Counted from the stretch's first letter, positions 15,812 through 25,370 are shown. The stretch is 64,000 bases of DNA from Methylobacterium hispanicum (GCF_022179285.1 NZ_BPQO01000017.1:1-64000), one strand, 5' to 3'. Notes: generated from the letters alone by a model not told the origin. Numbers and translations: made by a program.

Positions 15812-17146
15812 ATGAGCGCGCAGACGAGCGCCGGCCTTGCCGTGTCCGATGCCCGGCGAAGCCGCGTCCGGATCTCCATCGTCCTGATGCTGTTCGTCGC
15901 CACGACGATCAACTACGCCGACCGCGCGACCATCTCGATCGCGGGCCCCGCCCTGTCGAAGGATCTCGGGCTCGACGCCGTGCAGATGGGCTACGTGTTC
16001 TCGGCCTTCGCGTGGTCCTACGTGCTCGCCCAGATCCCCGGCGGCTGGCTGCTCGACCGCTACGGCGTGAAGTGGGTCTACGCGGCCGCGATCTTCCTGT
16101 GGTCGGCCTTCACGCTGGTGCAGGGCGCGGTCGGCTTCTTCACGGGCGCCACCGCGGTCGCGCTGCTGTTCGCGCTGCGGCTGGCCGTCGGCCTCGCCGA
16201 GGCGCCGGTCTTTCCCGCCAACGCCCGCATCACGGCAGCGTGGTTCCCCGCCAAGGAGCGGGGCATGGCCTCGGCCTTCTTCAACTCGGCACAGTACTTC
16301 GCCACCGTGCTGTTCACGCCGCTCATGGCCTGGGTGGTCCACCATTTCGGCTGGCACCACGTCTTCACCATGATGGGCGCGCTCGGCATCGCCTTCGCGC
16401 TGCTCTGGACCCAGGTGATCCACGGCCCGAAGGACCATCCGAGCATGAACGCGGCCGAGCGCGACTACATCGAGCGGGGCGGCGCGCTGCTCGACATGGA
16501 CGGCCAGGGCTCGGCCAGGCAGGCCAATGTCGGCCGCACGCTGAAGCAGCTGCTGGCCAACCGCATGCTGCTCGGCATCTATGTGGGCCAGTACTGCATC
16601 ACCACGCTGACCTACTTCTTCCTGACGTGGTTCCCGGTCTACCTCGTGAAGGAGCGCGGGCTGTCGATCCTGCAGGCAGGCTTCGCGGCGGTGCTTCCGG
16701 CGCTGTGCGGCTTCGTCGGCGGCATCCTGGGCGGCGTCATCTCCGACATGCTTCTGCGCCGCGGCCACTCGCTCACCGCCGCCCGCAAGATCCCGATCGT
16801 CGGCGGCATGCTGCTGTCGATGTCGATCATCGGCTGCAACTACGTGCAGGCGGACGCCGTCGTGGTCGGCCTGATGGCGCTGGCCTTCTTCGGCAAGGGC
16901 ATCGGGGCGCTCGGCTGGGCCGTGGTCTCGGACACCTCGCCGCGGGAGAGCGGCGGCCTCTCGGGCGGCCTGTTCAACACGTTCGGCAATACCGCCGGCA
17001 TCACCACCCCGATCGCGATCGGCTACATCGTGCAGAGCACGGGCTCGTTCAACGGGGCGCTGATCTTCGTCGGTCTCAACGCGCTGGTGGCCTGCTTCTG
17101 CTACCTCGTGGTGGTCGGCGAGATCCGCCGGGTCGAGCTGCGCTGA
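15812..17146 (+). CDS. MFS transporter, hexarate (glucarate/galactarate) type
   Basis: This 444-residue, 12-helix major facilitator resembles the anion:cation symporter group of GudP/GarP. It has INYADRATISIAGPALSKDL in helix 1 and YVFSAFAWSYVLAQIPGGWL leading into an LLDRYG loop. These proteins import D-glucarate or D-galactarate with protons across the inner membrane. The ATG at 15812 is preceded by GGGAGG eight bases upstream. Downstream garD on the same strand supports a galactarate substrate, but specificity cannot be read directly. Confidence 0.85.
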   Translation: MSAQTSAGLAVSDARRSRVRISIVLMLFVATTINYADRATISIAGPALSKDLGLDAVQMGYVFSAFAWSYVLAQIPGGWLLDRYGVKWVYAAAIFLWSAFTLVQGAVGFFTGATAVALLFALRLAVGLAEAPVFPANARITAAWFPAKERGMASAFFNSAQYFATVLFTPLMAWVVHHFGWHHVFTMMGALGIAFALLWTQVIHGPKDHPSMNAAERDYIERGGALLDMDGQGSARQANVGRTLKQLLANRMLLGIYVGQYCITTLTYFFLTWFPVYLVKERGLSILQAGFAAVLPALCGFVGGILGGVISDMLLRRGHSLTAARKIPIVGGMLLSMSIIGCNYVQADAVVVGLMALAFFGKGIGALGWAVVSDTSPRESGGLSGGLFNTFGNTAGITTPIAIGYIVQSTGSFNGALIFVGLNALVACFCYLVVVGEIRRVELR

Positions 17147-17226
17147 GGCGCCGGCCCGGAGACAAACCTGTGCTCATCTCGGCGGCCGCGGGGCTTCCCC
17201 GCGGCCCTTGTCGTAGGGTTGCGGGC

Positions 17227-18114
17227 ATGTTCGATTTCAGCCAGCTGCGCTGCTTCGTGGCGGTCGCCGAGGAGCTGCATTTCGGCCGGGCCGCCGCCCG
17301 GCTGAACATGACGCAGCCGCCCCTCTCCCGGCAGATCCAGGTTCTGGAGCGCGTGCTCGACGCCCAGCTCCTCGACCGCACGAGCCGCTCGGTGCGGCTC
17401 ACTGCGGCCGGGCGCAGCTTCCTGCCCGAGGCGCAGCGGATCCTCAGGCTCGCCGAGACCGCCGCGCACGTCACCCGGCAGGTGGCGGCGGGGCGGGCGG
17501 GCGTGCTCAAGCTCGGCTTCACGGCGGCCTCCGCCTACGACTTCCTGCCCCGCCTCGTCACCGCCTGCCGGGCCGCCCTGCCCGATGTCACGCTGAGCTT
17601 GCGCGAGATGGTGACGAAGGACCAGCTCGAGGGCCTGCTCTCAGGCCAGCTCGACGCGGCGCTCGTGCGTCCGATGGTGACGCATCCCGAGCTGGAGACG
17701 GCCCGCGCGCTGGCCGAGCCGCTGATCGCGGCGGTGCCGGCCGGGCACGCGCTGGCGGGCCGGTCCGCGCTGACGCCGGAGGATTTTCGCGGCGCGGCCT
17801 TCGTCGCCTACGCGCCGCACGAGGCGAGCTACTTCCACGACCTCGTGGCGGCGCTCTTCGCGGAGGCCGGCGTGCAGCCGCGCGTCCTGCAGCAGCTCAC
17901 GCAGATACACTCGATCCTGGCGCTGGTGCGGGCCGGGATCGGCCTCGCGCTGGTGCCGGCGGCGGCCGAGCGCCTGCGCTTCGAGGGCGTAGCTTTCCGG
18001 CCCCTCGCCCTGCCGCGGCCGCACCCCGCCGAGCTGATGCTGAGCTGGCGGCGCGACCACGACAACCCGCTGGTCGACGCGCTGCGCGGCATCGTGGGCG
18101 ACCTTGAGCACTGA
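17227..18114 (+). CDS. LysR-type transcriptional regulator
   Basis: This 295-residue protein has an N-terminal winged helix (residues 2-60: FSQLRCFVAVAEELHFGRAA, then SRQIQVLERVLDAQLLDRTS). A periplasmic-binding-like effector domain follows. It starts 80 bases after the MFS gene on the same strand; the GGGCATGT context has no strong ribosome site. It most likely senses a sugar acid or aromatic-type acid and controls the neighbouring transporter and garD. That assignment is by position. The repeat block separates it from garD. Confidence 0.85.
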   Translation: MFDFSQLRCFVAVAEELHFGRAAARLNMTQPPLSRQIQVLERVLDAQLLDRTSRSVRLTAAGRSFLPEAQRILRLAETAAHVTRQVAAGRAGVLKLGFTAASAYDFLPRLVTACRAALPDVTLSLREMVTKDQLEGLLSGQLDAALVRPMVTHPELETARALAEPLIAAVPAGHALAGRSALTPEDFRGAAFVAYAPHEASYFHDLVAALFAEAGVQPRVLQQLTQIHSILALVRAGIGLALVPAAAERLRFEGVAFRPLALPRPHPAELMLSWRRDHDNPLVDALRGIVGDLEH

Positions 18115-18130
18115 TGCGGTCCGGCACCGT

Positions 18131-18392
18131 CGCGCCCTTTCCCGGGTGCATGCAGCGTCAGCGGAATGCGACCCGGGACCGAGCACACGATGACGCGCAG
18201 CGTCCGCATGGTTGCCGGTGCTGAAGATCGAGCCGCTTCGCGGCGCTTCAGTCGCCGGATCCCGGATCACCCTCCGCTGACGCTCCGGGCGTCCGGGAAA
18301 GGGTGGAGTTTCCAGTGCCCATCTGCACGGACGATGCGCGGTGAAGGCAAGGTGATCTTTTATCGATGCACGTCCGGCATCGGTCGATCCAG
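18131..18392. repeat. Dispersed palindromic repeat, copy C
   Basis: Arm C1 (18131-18184) is diverged, with changed bases in the CCCGGG and GGTGATCC boxes. Arm C2 (18254-18303) is nearly identical to the copy A arm. The second module sits at 18362-18392, the same order and spacing as copy B. It fills the LysR-garD gap (18115-18480), where no gene is seen. Confidence 0.8.
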
Positions 18393-18480
18393 AGGCGGCA
18401 TTGGATCTCCGTACCCGGCGGCACTAGCCTGATCTGAAAATCGGGCCTTCCGTGCAAGGGAGTCCCGCCGGAGGAAACCG

Positions 18481-20052
18481 ATGCTGAGCGATCTGGTAGC
18501 CCCGCCGCGTCCCGTCGGCGACGCCCCCCGCACGATCCGGGTCCACCCGAAGGACAACGTCGCGATCGTGGTCAACGCCTTCGGGCTGCCGGCCGGCACG
18601 GTGTTCCCGGACGGCCTGACGCTCACCGAGTTCGTGCCCCAGGGCCACAAGGTTGCACTCGCCGACGTGCCGCGGGGCGGCCACGTCGTGCGCTACGGCG
18701 AGGTGGTGGGGATTGCCCTGCGGGACATCCCGCGCGGCTCCTGGGTCGAGGAATCCTGCGTCGAGACGCCGGTCGCCCCCGCCCTCGACGCGCTGGAGAC
18801 GTGTACCCGCGTGCCGGCGCCCCTGCCGCCGCTCGACGGCTACACCTTCGAGGGTTTTCGCAATCCGGACGGCAGCGTCGGCACGAAGAACATCCTGGCG
18901 ATCTCGACCAGCGTGCAGTGCGTGACCGGCACGCTCGACGTCGCGATCCGGCGCATCAAGCAGGAATTGCTGCCGCGCTTCCCCAACGTGGACGACGTGA
19001 TCGGCCTGACCCACGCCTATGGCTGCGGCGTCGCCATCAACGCGCCGGAGGCGGTGATCCCGATCCGCACCCTCCAGAGCCTCGCCCAGAACCCGAATTT
19101 CGGCGGCGCGGTCATGGTGGTGGGCCTCGGCTGCGAGAAGCTCGTCTCCGAGCGCCTCGTGCCCGGCCGGCAGGGAACGGCCGAGGATCCGGAGAACGTG
19201 GTCCGCCTGCAGGACGAGCGCCACGAGGGTTTCGGCAGCATGATCGACAGCATCATGCGGATGGCCGAGGCGCGGCTCCAGGTGCTGAACCGGCGTACCC
19301 GTGAGACCTGTCCGGCCTCCGACCTCGTGGTCGGCCTGCAATGCGGCGGCAGCGACGCCTTCTCGGGCGTCACCGCCAACCCGGCGCTCGGCTTCGCCGC
19401 CGACCTGCTGGTGCGCTGCGGCGCCACCGTGCTGTTCTCCGAGGTGACGGAGGTGCGCGACGCGATCCACCTGCTCACCCCGCGGGCCGCGACCCCGGAG
19501 GTCGCCGACGCGCTGATCCGCGAGATGGCGTGGTACGACGATTATCTCGAGAAGGGCGGCGCCGACCGGCGGGCGAACCCGTCGCCCGGCAACAAGCGCG
19601 GCGGGCTCAACAACATCGTCGAGAAGGCGCTGGGATCGGTCGCCAAATCCGGCACCAGCGCGATCACGAGCGTGTTGGCCCCGGGCGAGCGGGTGCGCGA
19701 GCGGGGGCTGATCTTCGCGGCGACGCCGGCCAGCGACTTCGTCTGCGGCACCCTGCAGCTCGCCTCCGGCATCACGCTTCAGGTGTTCTCGACGGGCCGC
19801 GGCACGCCCTACGGCCTCGCACAGGCCCCGGTGATCAAGGTCGCCACGCGCAGCGAACTCGCCCGGCGCTGGTCCGACCTGATCGACCTCGACGCGGGTA
19901 AGGTCGCCACCGGCGAGGCGACGATCGAAGAGATGGGCTGGGAGCTGTTCCGCCTGATCCTCGACGTGGCGAGCGGGTGCAAGCAGCCCTGGTCGGACCG
20001 CTGGGGCCTCTACAACGACCTGACGCTGTTCAACCCGGCGCCGATCACCTGA
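18481..20052 (+). CDS. garD: Galactarate dehydratase
   Basis: The enzyme dehydrates meso-galactarate to 5-keto-4-deoxy-D-glucarate. Length (523) equals the Escherichia coli enzyme and the wording follows it closely. There is an N-terminal SAF-like domain (DNVAIVVNAFGLPAGT, VPQGHKVAL), then a UxaA-type catalytic domain. The latter shows GSVGTKNILAISTSVQC, HAYGCGVAIN, VGLQCGGSDAFSGVTANPAL and ATPASDFVCGTLQLASGIT; conserved Cys and His residues there bind metal. GGAGG lies seven bases before the ATG. The MFS and LysR genes upstream complete a galactarate block, but no aldolase or tartronate semialdehyde gene is in the window. Confidence 0.95.
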   Translation: MLSDLVAPPRPVGDAPRTIRVHPKDNVAIVVNAFGLPAGTVFPDGLTLTEFVPQGHKVALADVPRGGHVVRYGEVVGIALRDIPRGSWVEESCVETPVAPALDALETCTRVPAPLPPLDGYTFEGFRNPDGSVGTKNILAISTSVQCVTGTLDVAIRRIKQELLPRFPNVDDVIGLTHAYGCGVAINAPEAVIPIRTLQSLAQNPNFGGAVMVVGLGCEKLVSERLVPGRQGTAEDPENVVRLQDERHEGFGSMIDSIMRMAEARLQVLNRRTRETCPASDLVVGLQCGGSDAFSGVTANPALGFAADLLVRCGATVLFSEVTEVRDAIHLLTPRAATPEVADALIREMAWYDDYLEKGGADRRANPSPGNKRGGLNNIVEKALGSVAKSGTSAITSVLAPGERVRERGLIFAATPASDFVCGTLQLASGITLQVFSTGRGTPYGLAQAPVIKVATRSELARRWSDLIDLDAGKVATGEATIEEMGWELFRLILDVASGCKQPWSDRWGLYNDLTLFNPAPIT

Positions 20053-20079
20053 TCCTCCTCCGCTCTCCGCCCGGCCTGG

Positions 20080-21171
20080 TCAGGCGATGCGGCGCACCGT
20101 CCGCGGATCGACCGCGTCCGCCAGCCCGTCGCCGAGGCTGTTCAGCGCCACCAGCGTCGTGACCAGCAGGAGGGCCGGGGCCGCCAGCATGTGCGGAGCC
20201 GATTCGATCGCCCGCGAGCCCTCGGCCACCAGCACGCCCCAGCTGGTCTCGGGCTCCTGCACGCCGAGGCCGAGGAACGAGAGAAAGCTCTCCAGCAGGA
20301 TCACCCGGGGCACCAGCAGGGTCGCGGCGACGAGGATCGGCCCCAGCGCGTTCGGCACCACGTGGCGCACGAGGATCTGCCGCGCGGTCAGCCCCAGCGC
20401 TTCCGCCGCGCGGACGAAGTCGCAGGCCTTCAGGGCCTGCGCCTGCCCGCGCACGATGCGGGCCATGTCGAGCCACTCGACCGCCGCGATGGCGAAGAGG
20501 ATCAGCCCGAGGCCGGGGCGGAAGAACACCACCAGCACGATCACGAAGAACACGAAGGGCAGGGCGTAGAGCACGTCCACGAGCCGCATCATCACGGCAT
20601 CGACCGCGCCGCCCGCGAAGCCCGCCACCGCCCCGTAGGCGACTCCGACGACAAGGGCGACGAGCGTCGCCGTGAGGCCGATCAGGAGCGAGACCCGGCC
20701 CGCCACGAGGCTGCGGGTGAGGAGGTCGCGCCCGTGCACGTCGGTGCCGAGGGGGAAGTGCAGCCGCCGCAGCGGCGCCTCGACGACGAGGCGGCGCCCG
20801 TCGGCGGACGCCTCGACCACCCGGGCCTCGCCGAACAGGTCGGAGCGCGGCAGGTAGACGAGGCCGCGCCGGTCCACCGGCTCGTCCGAGCCGAGGACGA
20901 GGCGGACGGAATCCGGGCCCTGTTCGAACCCTTCGAGCCGTGCCCGCATCCGGTAGGCGAGGCGTTCCAGCGCCGGTCCGATCCGGTCGGGCGCCGGCTG
21001 AGGTCCGAGCCCCGCGCCGAGCTGGCGCAGATCCGGATAGGCGCGCTCGGGCGCGTGGCCGGTGAGCAGCGGGCCGACCAAGCAGGCCAGCGCCACGAGG
21101 ACGAGCACGGCAAGGCTTGCCCACGCCCCGCGGCCGAGGCGACGGAGCACGCCGCGGCCCGGCGCGCTCAC
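20080..21171 (-). CDS. ABC transporter permease, peptide/nickel DppC/OppC type
   Basis: This 363-residue inner-membrane permease has one N-terminal helix and then a soluble stretch of about 100 residues. That stretch precedes the conserved FPLGTDVHGRDLLTRS box, so it is longer than in typical OppC. Five further helices and the EAA loop (RAAEALGLTARQILVRHVVPNALGP) follow. The long first periplasmic segment resembles YejE-like permeases. Its start overlaps the end of the upstream permease gene by four bases, so the two are coupled. No ATP-binding subunit gene is adjacent. Confidence 0.88.
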   Translation of the reverse strand: MSAPGRGVLRRLGRGAWASLAVLVLVALACLVGPLLTGHAPERAYPDLRQLGAGLGPQPAPDRIGPALERLAYRMRARLEGFEQGPDSVRLVLGSDEPVDRRGLVYLPRSDLFGEARVVEASADGRRLVVEAPLRRLHFPLGTDVHGRDLLTRSLVAGRVSLLIGLTATLVALVVGVAYGAVAGFAGGAVDAVMMRLVDVLYALPFVFFVIVLVVFFRPGLGLILFAIAAVEWLDMARIVRGQAQALKACDFVRAAEALGLTARQILVRHVVPNALGPILVAATLLVPRVILLESFLSFLGLGVQEPETSWGVLVAEGSRAIESAPHMLAAPALLLVTTLVALNSLGDGLADAVDPRTVRRIA

Positions 21172-22091
21172 GCGCGCCCCCGCAGGCGCGGGTCGGCCCA
21201 GGCAGCGGCGAGGTCGGCCGCGAGGTTCAGCACGACGACGAACACGCCGACGAGCAGCACCGTGCCCATCACCAGCGTGTAGTCGCGGTTGAGCGCCCCC
21301 TCAACGAAGTAGCGCCCGATGCCGGGCAGCCCGAACACCGTCTCGACCACCACGGACCCGGTGAGCAGGCCGGTGGCAAGCGGCCCGGCCAGCGCGATCA
21401 CCGGCAGGAGCGCGCCGCGCAGCGCGTGGCGCAGCACCCGGCCCGGAGGGAGCCCGAGGCTGCGCATGGTCCGCACCGGCTGGGCGCGGAGCGCCTCGGC
21501 GAGGGAGGCCCGGGTGAGCCGCGCCACCGCGCCGATCTGGGGCAGGGCGAGGGTGATCACCGGCAGGACGAGGTGGCCCGGCGCGCCCCCACCCCAGCCG
21601 CCGAGCGGCAGCCAGTGCAGGGCGAGTCCGAAGCCGATCTGCAGGAGAGGCGCCACGACGAAGCTCGGCAGGGAGAGGCTCAAGCCCGCCAGCAGGGTGA
21701 CGGCGCGGTCGGTGGCGCCGCCCTGCCGCAGGGCCGCGAGGCAGCCGAACCCGATGCCGATCCCCAGGGCGAGGAGGAGGGCAAGCGCGCCGAGCGTCAG
21801 CGAGACCGGCAGCCCGCGGGCGAGGAGATCGGCCACGGTCAGATCGCGGAACGAGAAGGAGGGTCCGAGATCACCCCGCGCCAGGGCACCGAGGTAGCGG
21901 CCGAACTGGACGAGGAGCGGCTGGTCGAGCCCGTAGACCCGGCGCAGGTTCTCCATCGCGGCCGGCGCGAGGGGACGTTCGAGGTCGAACGGGCCGCCGG
22001 GCGCGAGCCGCATCAGGAAGAAGCTCGCGGCGACGACGAGGAGGAGGGTGGGCACGGCCTGCGCGAGGCGGCGGAGGACGAGGCCGATCAT
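21168..22091 (-). CDS. ABC transporter permease, peptide DppB/OppB type
   Basis: This 307-residue permease begins MIGLVLRRLAQAVPTLLLV, the usual OppB first helix. It keeps LGPSFSFRDLTVADLLARGL and the EAA-like LRAQPVRTMRSLGLPPGRVL loop. It heterodimerises with the following permease. It lies 40 bases downstream of the solute-binding protein gene on the same strand and overlaps the OppC-type gene. Confidence 0.9.
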   Translation of the reverse strand: MIGLVLRRLAQAVPTLLLVVAASFFLMRLAPGGPFDLERPLAPAAMENLRRVYGLDQPLLVQFGRYLGALARGDLGPSFSFRDLTVADLLARGLPVSLTLGALALLLALGIGIGFGCLAALRQGGATDRAVTLLAGLSLSLPSFVVAPLLQIGFGLALHWLPLGGWGGGAPGHLVLPVITLALPQIGAVARLTRASLAEALRAQPVRTMRSLGLPPGRVLRHALRGALLPVIALAGPLATGLLTGSVVVETVFGLPGIGRYFVEGALNRDYTLVMGTVLLVGVFVVVLNLAADLAAAWADPRLRGRA

Positions 22092-22131
22092 GGGCGGGGG
22101 CCCGCCTCGAGCGCGCGGAGCATCGATCCCA

Positions 22132-23718
22132 TCATCCCTCCAGCCTCAGGAACCGCGTCGGCGCGGCGTTGCGGAGGTTCGGGTGGTAGCCATGCAGCCG
22201 CGGGCTGATCAGCGCCTTGGAGCGGGTGTGCATCACCGGGATCCAGGGCAGGTCGCGCATCAGGATCGCCTCGGCGCGCCAGAGCAGGTCGGCGCGGGCC
22301 GTGATGTCCGGCTCGCGGGCAGAGGCGTCGAGGAGCGCGTCGTAGGCCGGATCGGCGAAGCGGCCGGGATTCATCCCGTCGTTGCCGGAGCGGAGCAGGA
22401 ACAGGAAGTTCTGCGGGTCGGAATAGTCGGCGATCCACGACATCCGGGCGATATCGAAGTCGCCGCCGTCGCGCAGATAGGCGAAATGCGTCTTGGCGTC
22501 GGTGTAGACGAAGCGCGTCTCGATCCCGAGCGCGCGCCACATCTCGGCCAAAGCCACCGCGGTGTTGCGGTTGTTGTCCGTGGTGTTGAAGCGGTACTCG
22601 ACCCGCAAGGGGCGGCCCGGCCCGAACCCGGCCTCGGCCAGCAGGCGCCGCGCCTCCGCCTCGTGGTCGATCGGAAAGCCCCGGCGCCCCTCGGTCTCGG
22701 GCGGGGCGCGGTAATTGTCGAGCCCCGGCGGGCAGAAGGACCAGGCCGGGCTCATCGTGCCGCCCCAGAGCGCTTCCGCCAGATAAGGCCGGTCGATCGC
22801 GAGCGAGAGGGCGCGGCGCACCCGCGGGTCCGAGAAGGGCGCCTTGCGGGTGTTCACCGCCAGCGCGTAGAGGCCGAGACCGGGCCCGAGCACGACCTGA
22901 TCGCCGAAGCGGCGCTTGAGCGCCGCCATCTGGTCACCGGGCAGATCGGCGAGCGAGTCGATCTCGCCGGCCGCGTACCGTCGCACCGCGCTGGCCAGAT
23001 CCGGCGTCGGCAGGAAGGCGACCTCCGGGATCGCGACCTCGGCGACCGCGTGGAAATGCGGGTTGCGCACGAGCGTGATCCGGTCGTTCGGAACGAGGTC
23101 GCGCAGCCGATAGGGTCCGTTGGACACGAGGTTGCCCGGCCGCGTGAAGGCGTCGCCGAACCGCTCGACGGAGGCCGGGTGCACCGGAAGGCTGGTCTGG
23201 TGGGTGAGGAGTTCGAGGAGGTACGGCGTCGGGTTGTCGAGCGCGATCACCAGGGTGCGCGGGTCCGGCGCCGTGACGCCGAGCTGATCCGGGGACATCG
23301 CGCCGGCATTCACCGCGGCGGCGTTGCGGATCGGAAAGAGCACCTCGGCGTATTTCGCCGCCGTCGCGGGGGCGAGGATCCGGCGCAGCGCGTACACGAA
23401 GGCCCCCGCCTCGACCGGCTCGCCGTTCGACCAGCGCCCCTCGGTCCGCAACCGGAAGGTGTAGGTGCGGCGATCGTCCGATATCGTCCAGCTCTCGGCC
23501 GCGCCCGGTATGATGGCGCCCCGGTTGTCGTAGGTCAGCAACCCCTCGAAGAGGTCGCGCAGGATGTGCGCCTCGGCCACCGTCGAGGAGCGGTGCGGGT
23601 CGAGCGTCTCGGGATCGGCGTCGTTGCCGCGCCGGTAGAGCGGCGCGCCCACGGCCCGCGCCGGGCGGGGCAGGGCGGCGAGCGCCGCCGCGCCGGAGAC
23701 GAAGTCGCGGCGGCGCAA
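22132..23718 (-). CDS. Family 5 extracellular solute-binding protein
   Basis: This 528-residue periplasmic receptor serves the adjoining permeases. The N-terminus MRRRDFVSGAAALAALPRPA is a twin-arginine (Tat) signal. The SBP_bac_5 body follows: DPETLDPHRSSTVAEAHILR, then the LFEGLLTYD box. The hydrophobic pattern ends in RSKALISPRLHGYHPN. The start is TTG at 23718, chosen because the signal peptide begins there. It lies five bases after the stop of the HbpS-like gene, with no clear ribosome site, which suggests coupling. The ligand (peptide, nickel, glycoside or other) cannot be told from sequence. Confidence 0.88.
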   Translation of the reverse strand: MRRRDFVSGAAALAALPRPARAVGAPLYRRGNDADPETLDPHRSSTVAEAHILRDLFEGLLTYDNRGAIIPGAAESWTISDDRRTYTFRLRTEGRWSNGEPVEAGAFVYALRRILAPATAAKYAEVLFPIRNAAAVNAGAMSPDQLGVTAPDPRTLVIALDNPTPYLLELLTHQTSLPVHPASVERFGDAFTRPGNLVSNGPYRLRDLVPNDRITLVRNPHFHAVAEVAIPEVAFLPTPDLASAVRRYAAGEIDSLADLPGDQMAALKRRFGDQVVLGPGLGLYALAVNTRKAPFSDPRVRRALSLAIDRPYLAEALWGGTMSPAWSFCPPGLDNYRAPPETEGRRGFPIDHEAEARRLLAEAGFGPGRPLRVEYRFNTTDNNRNTAVALAEMWRALGIETRFVYTDAKTHFAYLRDGGDFDIARMSWIADYSDPQNFLFLLRSGNDGMNPGRFADPAYDALLDASAREPDITARADLLWRAEAILMRDLPWIPVMHTRSKALISPRLHGYHPNLRNAAPTRFLRLEG

Positions 23719-23723
23719 GGATA

Positions 23724-24167
23724 TCAGGCGCCGGTCTCCGGCACGAGGCCCGCCGCCTCGATGCCGGCCACCGCGCAGGCCTCGTCGTTGTCCGAGGTGT
23801 CGCCCGAGACGCCGACGGCGCCGAGGAGCCGCCCGTCGCGGGCGCGGATCAGCACGCCGCCCGGGACCGGCACGAGGCCCGCCGGGCCCGCGACCTCCGC
23901 GACCGCCGTGAGGAAGTAGGCCTGAACCTCGGCCCGCTTGTGCAGCGCCCGCGAGCCGAGCCCGAGGGCGAGCGCCCCGTTCGCCTTGCCCATCGCCACC
24001 TCGGCCCGGCGCAGCGAGGTGCCGTCCTCCACCTGGACACATTTCAGAGACCCGCGGGCATCATATACAACCACCGCGAGCGGCTGCAGGCCGCGCGCGC
24101 GCGCCGCCTCCAGGGCGGTCGCCACGATGGTTCGGGCAGCGTCGAGCGTCAGGTCGATCATCGTCAC
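23724..24167 (-). CDS. HbpS/GlcG family protein (former DUF336)
   Basis: This 147-residue protein has the family outline: LTLDAARTIVATALEAARAR, PLAVVVYDARGSLKCVQVED, MGKANGALALGLGSRAL and the GVLIRARDGRLLGAVGVSGD turn. Members include GlcG of glycolate operons and heme-binding HbpS; the molecular role is usually unknown. It is the first gene of the reverse-strand operon and reads straight into the solute-binding protein gene, so it may act with that transporter. It has no signal peptide. Confidence 0.82.
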   Translation of the reverse strand: MTMIDLTLDAARTIVATALEAARARGLQPLAVVVYDARGSLKCVQVEDGTSLRRAEVAMGKANGALALGLGSRALHKRAEVQAYFLTAVAEVAGPAGLVPVPGGVLIRARDGRLLGAVGVSGDTSDNDEACAVAGIEAAGLVPETGA

Positions 24168-24235
24168 ACGTCGAGGGGGAGAGGACCACGAGGCGGGCCG
24201 GGCACCCGCCGCAGAGCGGAGACGAAACGATTAGC

Positions 24236-25360
24236 ATGCGCCGTGCAATCATCCACATCGGAATGCCGCGGACGGGCTCCACCGCCCTTCAGGAGGTGCT
24301 GGCCGGCCTCAGGCCGAGGCTCGCGGAGGCCGGGCTGCTCTACCCCGAACTCGCGCCGCCGGGCTCTCATCCCGACCGGGACGTCAACCACCAGCCGCTC
24401 GGCGAAGTCCTCGACGGGCGCCGTCCGCGCGCCGAGCGCAGCGTCGTGCTCGGACGCCTCGACGAGGCCCTGCGGCGGACCCGGGCCGACACGGTGATCC
24501 TCTCCTACGAGGACTTCTCGGTGCAGCGCCCCCGCTTCGGCGTGCCCGAGACCCTGCGGGAGATCCTGGCGCGGCGCGGCTTCGCACCGGAGGTGCTGAT
24601 GGTGGTCAAGCCGCCCTTCGCCTTCCTGAACTCGGCCTACGCCCACCGCGCCCAGCTCATCCGCGAGACCGGCAGCTTTCGCGACTACCTGGCGCTGCAC
24701 TGGCGCTCCGGCCGGATCGACTACCGGGCGCTGGTCGCGCCCTGGGCCGAGGCCGCGGACGGCCGGGTCACGGCGGTGCCGCTCGCCGACCGGCGCTCGG
24801 CGGAGCCGCTCGTCGGCCGCATCGTCGAGGCCCTCGGTCTCGGCGACCGCTTGGGCGACCTGATCGGTGCGCAAGCCGCGGGCTACCGCAGCAACCGCTC
24901 CTCCGGGCCGGTCGCGGTCGAGGCCTCGCGCCGCCTGCGGGCGCTGCGGGTGCACCGCCAGGTTGCAGGTCATCCCCGCCGCATCGGCCACGCCCTCGAT
25001 GAGGCGGCCTGGGCGCGCGGGCTCGACCCGGAGCCGTTCCGCGGCGAGGCGCCGGAATACCGCGCGCGCATCGAGACGCACACCTTCGAGACGCGCGAGC
25101 GCTTCGCCAAACTCGCCTGGGGGCAGTCCTGGGACGCCGTGGTAGCGCCGGGCCGGGACCTTCCGCCGAACGAGCTGGCGCACCGGACGATTCCGGCCCA
25201 GACCGAGGCCGCGATCGCGGCCCTGGTGAGCGAGACCATGCGGCGCTTCGGCTTCCGCGAGCCGGCGCCGCTGCTGGCCAGATCCGCCGCCCGGATCGAG
25301 GACGGCGCGATGGGGCTCGCCCGGCTCGCCGGGTGGGAGAGCCGCTGGCGGGTGTGCTGA
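24236..25360 (+). CDS. Sulfotransferase-like P-loop protein
   Basis: This 374-residue protein begins RRAIIHIGMPRTGSTALQEV. That is the strand and phosphate-binding loop of PAPS-dependent sulfotransferases (PRTGST at residues ~11-16). A later stretch (RADTVILSYEDFSVQRP, then VVKPPFAFLNSAYAH) fits the 3'-phosphate-binding region. The C-terminal ~120 residues match nothing I recognise. Such genes in alphaproteobacteria often modify surface sugars or lipids. It is divergent from the HbpS-like gene and convergent with ureG; the acceptor is unknown. Confidence 0.6.
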   Translation: MRRAIIHIGMPRTGSTALQEVLAGLRPRLAEAGLLYPELAPPGSHPDRDVNHQPLGEVLDGRRPRAERSVVLGRLDEALRRTRADTVILSYEDFSVQRPRFGVPETLREILARRGFAPEVLMVVKPPFAFLNSAYAHRAQLIRETGSFRDYLALHWRSGRIDYRALVAPWAEAADGRVTAVPLADRRSAEPLVGRIVEALGLGDRLGDLIGAQAAGYRSNRSSGPVAVEASRRLRALRVHRQVAGHPRRIGHALDEAAWARGLDPEPFRGEAPEYRARIETHTFETRERFAKLAWGQSWDAVVAPGRDLPPNELAHRTIPAQTEAAIAALVSETMRRFGFREPAPLLARSAARIEDGAMGLARLAGWESRWRVC

Positions 25361-25370
25361 GCGGCGGATC

